A stretch of 11,867 nucleotides of DNA from Clostridia bacterium. Lineage in GTDB: Bacteria; Bacillota_E; SLMV01; PUMD01. Below are positions 7,200 to 11,867 of the stretch, piece by piece; position 1 is the first letter of the stretch, and each line of letters starts with the position of its first letter. Location: the NCBI GenBank assembly GCA_003562655.1, contig PWUC01000077.1:1-11867 (forward strand), written 5' to 3'. The notes beneath the pieces are model-generated. The model was not told the origin of the DNA, ran no database searches, and was given only the letters and a program-made list of their open reading frames with translations. The translations under genes were made by a program, and so were the position numbers.

Positions 7200-8651
7200 C
7201 TACGGACCTGAAGAACACCGCCTGCACTGGCCTGCCAGCTGGTGAAATGCTGGCATCGCATCCGGCGGCATGGAGGATCGGTACGGTTCACCGGACGTCA
7301 ACCTCGTGAACTCCTCGGCGGCCTCTGAGAGGATCTCCGGGTTGCTCATCAACTCAAACCCGGCCTCAGCCAGGATCTTTGCCGCCGTCAGCATCCCCGC
7401 GTGCCCAATGCCCATGCCCGCCTGGGCGACCAGCTGCCAGGAATGACCCGGAGTGCCGAGGGCAGAGCATGCCGTTGAGAACTGGGCCGTCGGGCAGCAG
7501 CGGCTGACATCGGCGACATCGGTGGAGCCCTGGGCATCCTGCGTCACCTGGTGCATCGGTATGACCGTGTCATTCAGGACGCAGTCCTCGAACCGGTCCG
7601 CCTCGAGGCCAGCCCTGGCAAGGAAGGCCTCCTTTTGACCCGGCTCGAAGCTCCCGGTGATCTTCTCAGCAAACGCCTTCTCTGTGGGCCCAAACTCCGG
7701 GGGCCCCACCCTCTCCATGCAGTCTGACAGCAGGTTCTCCAGGCTGCGGTTGTTGAGCACGTCCCAGATGGACTCGAGGAACTCCACCGTGTAGGTGGTA
7801 TCCGTCATCTGGGCCGCTCCATCGGCGCACTTCATCACCCGCTGGTACAGCTCATCAACCTGGGCCCGTTCGGGGGAGCGAACGTAGTACCACACGGAGG
7901 CCTCGGCGGGAACGACGTTCGGCTGCCTTCCGCCTCCGGTGATCACGTAGTGAATCCTGGCCGTAGGGTGCATGTGCTCACGCAAAAACTCCACCCCCAT
8001 GTTCATCAACTGAACCGCATCCAGGGCGCTCCTTCCGTTGTAGGGATCACCCGAGGCATGGGCGGTGCGGCCGTGGAAGCTCACACTCATCGAATCGATG
8101 GCAAGGGACGAACCCGTGCGCACAACATTCAGGGCACCCGGGTGCCAGGTCAGGCATGCGTCGCACGCATCAAAGACTCCAGCCCTCGCCATGAAGGCCT
8201 TCCCGCTGAAGGCCTCCTCTGCGGGACAACCGAAAAACATCACCGTGCCCGGCAGCTCCCTGCTCGCCAGCTCTTCCTTCAACCCCAGGGCAGCCCCAAA
8301 GGCCCCTGCCCCCAGAAGATTGTGCCCGCAGGCGTGCCCGGGACCATCGGGGACCCGCTCCTCCCGCACGGGAGATGCCTTCTGAGAGATACCCGGCAGG
8401 GCATCATACTCCCCCAAAAAACCCACAACGGGAGAGCCCGATCCCCACCGTGCGACGAGTGCCGTGGGCATGCCGGCCACCCCAGTCTCGACCTCAAACC
8501 CCTCTGCGCGAAGGGCCTCAGCCGTGTAGTCCGCTGAATCATGCTCGTGAAGACCGAGCTCGGCAAGGGCCCAAACCCGGTTCGAAACGTCGATGATCAC
8601 ATCTCGCCGGTCTTCAATGTGCCGCACTGCAGTTGATGCTCTGGCTTGCAT
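7200..8651 (-). CDS. M20-family amidohydrolase, AbgB-like (p-aminobenzoyl-glutamate hydrolase subunit B type)
   Basis: A 483-residue zinc aminoacylase-fold enzyme that would cleave an amide bond of an N-acyl amino acid or similar compound in the cytoplasm. Visible features: LGEYDALPG (79-87), the metal site HACGHN (106-111, with the M20D-type Cys108), PAEEA (Glu145/Glu146), TWHP (His170), the dimerisation domain (about 186-290, with RTAHASGDPYNGRSALDAV) and GTPGHSWQL (His403). This order and length closely follow E. coli AbgB (481 residues), which works with AbgA; no AbgA partner is present here. The ATG at 8651 is preferred over a GTG at 8684 because it gives AbgB-like spacing to the first conserved block (NRVW), though neither start has a strong ribosome binding site. 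The substrate is unproven. Confidence 0.9.
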   Translation of the reverse strand: MQARASTAVRHIEDRRDVIIDVSNRVWALAELGLHEHDSADYTAEALRAEGFEVETGVAGMPTALVARWGSGSPVVGFLGEYDALPGISQKASPVREERVPDGPGHACGHNLLGAGAFGAALGLKEELASRELPGTVMFFGCPAEEAFSGKAFMARAGVFDACDACLTWHPGALNVVRTGSSLAIDSMSVSFHGRTAHASGDPYNGRSALDAVQLMNMGVEFLREHMHPTARIHYVITGGGRQPNVVPAEASVWYYVRSPERAQVDELYQRVMKCADGAAQMTDTTYTVEFLESIWDVLNNRSLENLLSDCMERVGPPEFGPTEKAFAEKITGSFEPGQKEAFLARAGLEADRFEDCVLNDTVIPMHQVTQDAQGSTDVADVSRCCPTAQFSTACSALGTPGHSWQLVAQAGMGIGHAGMLTAAKILAEAGFELMSNPEILSEAAEEFTRLTSGEPYRSSMPPDAMPAFHQLAGQCRRCSSGP

Positions 8652-9106
8652 GATGTAGCAATGCCCCCAATCAATCCGCTCCACAGAGCGTGATGTTCAA
8701 ACACCTTTGCCGCCTGACAAGTCATCGTCGGCCGCCGACCTCCTGCTGGCGCAGGGCGGATCCCGGGTTCCGGAGCCAGGATGTGACGCGGGGCTCCCGG
8801 GACGAAGCTTCAGGCTGCATACGTCGGAGACAAAAATGGCGAATGCGACCTCAGAACCGGGTGCCCACAAATGGAGACCGCCCTGCAACCTCAATCGAAC
8901 GCGAGGCTATCAATACGACAGCTCTGCCCGACCGCAGAATCTGGCTGATCATCTCGATCCAGGGCTGCCCGCGCCTCGGGCCCCATTCACCTCCCCGTGG
9001 ACCGCTGCTCCCCGGGGCAGCAGGGAGCGGGTCGCTGAGAACGAGCCGGTCATGCCGGCTCCCGGTGGAGCCGGATGACTCGCCGCACCCTAGCCAGGAG
9101 GCCGAA
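8652..9106. other. Intergenic gap, no gene recognised
   Basis: About 450 bases separate the M20 start from the deacetylase stop. Minus-strand frames contain short coding-like stretches (for example PWIEMISQILRSGRAVVLIA and GSEVAFAIFVSDVCSL), but no family is recognised and none is long and uninterrupted. Given the decayed genes elsewhere in the window, another degraded gene is possible. A TTGTCA on the minus strand near 8720 might be a -35 box for the M20 gene, but no convincing -10 follows. Confidence 0.35.
9044..9074. repeat. Three-part inverted repeat able to form two alternative hairpins
   Basis: GAGCCGG (9044-9050), CCGGCTCC (9055-9062) and GGAGCCGG (9067-9074) are mutually complementary. 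The middle arm can pair either with the first (7 bp) or with the third (8 bp, CGGT loop), but not both. It lies about 33 bases beyond the stop of the deacetylase-like gene and may serve as its terminator, although no T-run is present. Confidence 0.5.
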
Positions 9107-9955
9107 TCAGAACCCCGGAGGACCACCGGGCCATTGCCCGCGGGTCGCCCGCACTGCAGCCGCCAATTCGCGGGCCGGAGCGATCATTGTTCCGGGTCTG
9201 GATTGCATGTGCTGGATCAACTCCCCGAGCATGCGCACTCTGCTGATGCGACCAGAGATCTGCGGGTGAATGGTCAGTATCATGCATCCACCCTCGTCAT
9301 AGATTCCGTCGAACTCCGCCTTCCACATCTGCAGAACGCCCGCCGGCGAGGATATGGGGCCTCGCGAGGGTTCCTCAAAGGTGAAAAAGAAGTGGGCGGA
9401 ATCATCGAAGAGCCAGCTCACCGGCAGTTCAACCAGAGAGCAGCCGTCGTTTAGCTGATGCACATAGGGGTGATCGCAGTCCATGAAATTGGAAGAATAC
9501 TCAAAGCCCTCGTCTGCCACCACGTCGAGGCCGCCTGGCAGCACTTCGAATCCAGGTGCACGGTAACCGACGGGCACGACCCCCAGAAGATCCCTCATGA
9601 TCTGCATGCACTGCCGAATCTCCTGTCTCTCCTGCTCAACGGAGGCCGCTTTCACGTGAAGATAGCTGTGATAGCCAATCTCATGATCCGCATCGACGAT
9701 CCGGCGGACCACTGCTGTGTACTGCTCAATGATCTTGCCGGGAATGAAGAAGGTGGCATCTACCCCGACGCGATCCAGAAGCTGCAGGATCCTTGGAATT
9801 CCGGTCGTTGCACCGTAAACCCCCTGGGAGAACATGACAGGACTATCACCGCCGGTCTCGGCCCTGGACAGCCACATGGTCTCGGCATCCAGGTCAAAAG
9901 TGAAGGCTACCCCGCATCTGACACCACCAGGCCACAATCCGCTCACGTTCTCCAA
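9107..9955 (-). CDS. Polysaccharide deacetylase-family (NodB-fold) hydrolase, HP0310/PuuE-like
   Basis: A 282-residue metal-dependent hydrolase. NodB-fold motifs in order: TFDLDAE (19-25, Asp21 and Asp23), the metal-binding HSYLH (His96 and His100), RAPGF (132-136) and the late histidine motif LTIHPQISGR (227-236, His230). The 'FDxDAE' first motif and 'HPxxxGR' late motif fit the subgroup that includes Helicobacter HP0310, allantoinase-like PuuE and cyclic-imide hydrolases rather than classical chitooligosaccharide deacetylases. There is no signal peptide, so it probably acts in the cytoplasm on a small amide or imide, not on cell wall. The start is uncertain: TTG at 9955 is used, but a GTG three codons later is possible and no clear ribosome binding site distinguishes them. 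It lies 61 bases after the EamA gene and is probably in the same transcript. Confidence 0.86.
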   Translation of the reverse strand: MENVSGLWPGGVRCGVAFTFDLDAETMWLSRAETGGDSPVMFSQGVYGATTGIPRILQLLDRVGVDATFFIPGKIIEQYTAVVRRIVDADHEIGYHSYLHVKAASVEQERQEIRQCMQIMRDLLGVVPVGYRAPGFEVLPGGLDVVADEGFEYSSNFMDCDHPYVHQLNDGCSLVELPVSWLFDDSAHFFFTFEEPSRGPISSPAGVLQMWKAEFDGIYDEGGCMILTIHPQISGRISRVRMLGELIQHMQSRPGTMIAPARELAAAVRATRGQWPGGPPGF

Positions 9956-10016
9956 CCCCGTTCCGTGGATGATTCAGAAGGATTCCCGCCTGTCCCTCGA
10001 GCCGGGATCACCCGCC

Positions 10017-10973
10017 TCAGCTCCGTCTGTATGCCTTGAACCACCGTCTGAGAAACTGCCCGCGCACTTCCCTGCTCCTGACCAGGTACAACCCGATGAA
10101 TATCGCTGCGGCTCCCGTCACCCGCAGCAGGGTCCACTGTTCCGCCAGTATGACGTAGCCAAGAATGCCGGCGACGACGGGGGTGAGGTTGTTGTATATG
10201 GCGGTCCTGGTGCTGCCGATCACCCGCACACCCCAGCTCCAGACCAGATAACCCATGACAAGTGCACACAGGGAGCCGTACAGCAGCATCATCCAGCCCG
10301 TCAGGCTGACCGATCCCCAGTCCTGGACCCGCAGCGACGGGATGCTCATAGCCACCAGGGGAATGCTGCCCAGCGCCATCGCGTAGGATGTGACCCGCAG
10401 AGCTGAACGGCGAGCCAGGGCCGGCCGGGACATGACCGTGTATGCCGCCCAGCACATGGCCCCGGTCAGGGTCAGCACATCGCCCAGCACCGTGCCTGAG
10501 GACACGGCTATCCTTTGGCCGCCCCCGAAGATCACCAGGGCAGTGCCGGTCAGAGAAATGAGTACCCCCCTCCACTGCCGTCCCGTGAGCCTCTCATCGC
10601 CCCAGAGGCTGCTCATGACCGCCACCCAGACCGGAGCCGTCGCGACCATGAAGGCGGTGTTCCCCGCGGTGGAGAGGTTGATGCCGTTAATGAACAGAAG
10701 CTGGTAGGCCGTGTTGCCCACAAGACCGGTCAGGAGAAGCCAGCGCAACTCGCGCCCTGTGACTTTCAGGTCTCTCTCGGTGATGATCAGAATGGTCAAC
10801 ATCGTCGCCGATGCCAGGATAAAGCGCAGGGCGTTGAAGGCCATGGGGTTGATCTCTGCCAGGGCAACCTTGACGGCCACCATGTTGCCGCCCCACACGA
10901 GCATGACTCCCACGAGGGCAGCATCGACGGCCCCAAGCCTGACTTCAGCTGCTCTCGAACGCATATCCTCCAC
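10017..10973 (-). CDS. EamA/DMT-family transporter
   Basis: A 318-residue inner-membrane protein with about ten transmembrane helices arranged as two EamA repeats (about residues 17-140 and 155-300). It is recognised by WGGNMVAVKVAL near the start, NALRFILAS in the first repeat, and the pair GDVLTLTGAMCWAAYTV and AIYNNLTPVVAGILGYVILAE in the second. DMT transporters move amino acids, nucleosides or other metabolites and are often exporters; the substrate cannot be assigned. GTG at 10973 is chosen because GGAGGGGGGG (10988-10979) stands 5 bases upstream; an ATG at 10964 is an alternative, and an upstream GTG at 10994 overlaps that site's approach and is less likely. The NodB-fold hydrolase gene follows on the same strand, suggesting a transporter-enzyme pair. 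No clear promoter was recognised upstream. Confidence 0.92.
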   Translation of the reverse strand: MEDMRSRAAEVRLGAVDAALVGVMLVWGGNMVAVKVALAEINPMAFNALRFILASATMLTILIITERDLKVTGRELRWLLLTGLVGNTAYQLLFINGINLSTAGNTAFMVATAPVWVAVMSSLWGDERLTGRQWRGVLISLTGTALVIFGGGQRIAVSSGTVLGDVLTLTGAMCWAAYTVMSRPALARRSALRVTSYAMALGSIPLVAMSIPSLRVQDWGSVSLTGWMMLLYGSLCALVMGYLVWSWGVRVIGSTRTAIYNNLTPVVAGILGYVILAEQWTLLRVTGAAAIFIGLYLVRSREVRGQFLRRWFKAYRRS

Positions 10974-11141
10974 CCGTGCCCCCCCTCCGCGCACAGTTCA
11001 ATGAGGGTATTCTCCCGGCACCCCCTGTGATCCTCCCTGAACAGCGAACGGGCCAGGGCGTGAACAAGAGCAGACCCTCCCCATCCGTCACTCACCCTGC
11101 TGCCGGGGCTCTGCCATGCCCGCCAGAGAGCCTGCGACCCA

Positions 11142-11310
11142 CGGCTGGCGGAGGTTGTCGGAACTCAGCTGTGGGGCTATGAGTACTCCGGCGACACCAA
11201 AGCCGTGCACGTTCACATTCACTGGCTGCGCAAGAAGCTGGCCTGTAGATTCAAATGTCTCCATGGAGACGATACGGGGCACGGGTTGCGGGCTGGCGGC
11301 AGGGCCATGA
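11142..11310 (+). pseudogene. Decayed PhoB/OmpR-type response regulator (winged-helix C-terminal remnant)
   Basis: Frame 1 (11142-11243) reads RLAEVVGTQLWGYEYSGDTK followed by AVHVHIHWLRKKL, an unmistakable OmpR/PhoB DNA-binding helix ('QVWGYdYxGDTRTVDVHIRRLRKKL'). The closing element of the same domain, METIRGTGCGLAAG ('ietVRGvGYrl'), continues in another frame (11245-11310), so a frameshift and short deletion separate the two. The helix-turn-helix start and receiver domain are missing. A stretch near 11021-11050 (PPVILPEQRTGQGVN in one frame) faintly recalls the receiver 'TPVIxLTAR' strand but is not secure, and about 100 bases of unreadable sequence lie between. The stop at 11310 overlaps the kinase start as ATGA, as in intact regulator-kinase operons. 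The gene cannot be functional as read. Confidence 0.75.
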
Positions 11311-11867
11311 TGTGGGCTTTGGCCGCCGGGGCTTCTGCTCCCGGTCGGTTTCCTGGGTTGATCATGCATAACCTCCGTCGCGCCGCGGTGGGCGGCCGGA
11401 CCTGTTGCTCAACCGTCTGCACCCGCCGCGATGATCTGTTCAGCCGCCACCGCAGAGGCTCTTGCGGCAGATGATCGTGCTGCGGAGTCATTGGGGCTGC
11501 AGAACGCAAGATCTATGCGTCGGTTCCAGATGGCAGTCGCCCGGGTCCCGGATCCTGCATCACGCCTCGAGGAGGTTGGGACCGGAACAGCCCGGGACAG
11601 CATGACGGTGGAGGCCGGCCATCCCACGTGCGACACCTCCCGGTCCAGGCTTCGTTCCTCAACACGAGTCAGGTTCTTGTGACCCTCACCAATGGGACCC
11701 GACCGTACCGGATGGAGCAAATGAGGCGCCAGTTCACGGCAGAGCTTTCTCACAGTTGAGCGGGCAATCGCGGCACTGAACATCGTCAGGGGCATCCCCG
11801 TCGGGTACGCGGGTTCAGATGATCTTCAGAGCGGAGCAAGAAACTGCCCCCATACCCTTTCTCTGTG
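11307..11867 (+). pseudogene. Decayed PhoR-type sensor histidine kinase (N-terminal, PAS and HisKA remnants; runs off window)
   Basis: ATG at 11307 opens MMWALAAG, and a shifted frame continues GLLLPVGFLG, probably the first membrane helix. The extracytoplasmic part and second helix appear deleted. A PAS-like region follows in one frame (about 11460-11620: ADDRAAESLGLQ, then PDPASRLEEVGTGTARDSMTVE), then shifts frame to HLPVQASFLNTSQVLVTLTN and MEQMRRQFTAELSH (to 11753). This is the PAS-to-HisKA junction of PhoR kinases ('vLvvLxDvTxxrrLEqmRrxFvAnvSHELRTPL'). The phosphoacceptor His is still present, but the ELRTP residues after it are replaced by a stop codon (11757-11759), and the sequence goes on in yet another frame (AIAALNIVRG). 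At least three frame changes are visible. The catalytic ATPase domain would lie beyond the window end. Confidence 0.7.

Noticed and set aside
8690..9454. 254-codon open frame on the plus strand
   Set aside because: Most of it is antisense to the NodB-fold hydrolase, its composition is Arg/Pro/Ser-rich, and no motif or ribosome binding site was seen.

Overview
The window comes from a GC-rich, Gram-positive-type bacterium, most likely a deep-branching member of the Bacillota. The evidence is a ytxH-DUF948-yihY gene set in front of NAD-dependent DNA ligase, sigma-A-type promoters, strong AGGAGG-like ribosome binding sites, and frequent GTG and TTG starts. No rRNA, tRNA, CRISPR array or intact insertion sequence was seen. 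The lineage is an inference from gene content and cannot be fixed from this sequence alone.

Layout. (1) Positions 1-2397, minus strand: a compact operon ytxH-like, DUF948-like, yihY/brkB-like and ligA (cut by the window start), behind an extended -10 promoter. (2) 2398-3251: no intact gene. The minus strand here holds a decayed MOSC-domain gene and, just upstream of it, a probable mogA/moaB remnant, which look like relics of a molybdenum-cofactor locus. (3) 3269-4462, plus: an intact M24 'pita-bread' hydrolase of creatinase-like type whose usual metal ligands are replaced. (4) 4463-5223: no intact gene. The minus strand carries an unidentified gene broken into several frames, whose first codon abuts the -35 box of a perfect consensus promoter firing the other way. 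(5) 5313-7056, plus: that promoter drives a two-gene ABC-2 exporter (ATPase and permease, overlapping by 23 bases). (6) 7057-8651: a terminator-like hairpin, then a convergent M20 amidohydrolase of the AbgB type on the minus strand. (7) 9107-10973, minus: a NodB-fold deacetylase-like hydrolase preceded by an EamA/DMT transporter. (8) 11142-11867, plus: a decayed two-component system, a PhoB/OmpR-type regulator followed with an ATGA overlap by a PhoR-type PAS/HisKA kinase, both frameshifted and running off the window end.

Function. The ligA cluster is housekeeping (DNA replication and repair) plus membrane-associated proteins of unknown role. The M24, M20 and NodB-fold enzymes are all C-N bond hydrolases and sit near a drug/metabolite transporter and an ABC exporter, so scavenging of amide-type small molecules is a reasonable but unproven reading.

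The most striking property is that at least three of the long gaps are gene graveyards in which recognisable protein families can still be read across frameshifts, deletions and nonsense codons, while the genes between them are intact. This points to recent loss of molybdenum-cofactor and phosphate-type signalling functions, unless intact copies exist elsewhere in the genome.
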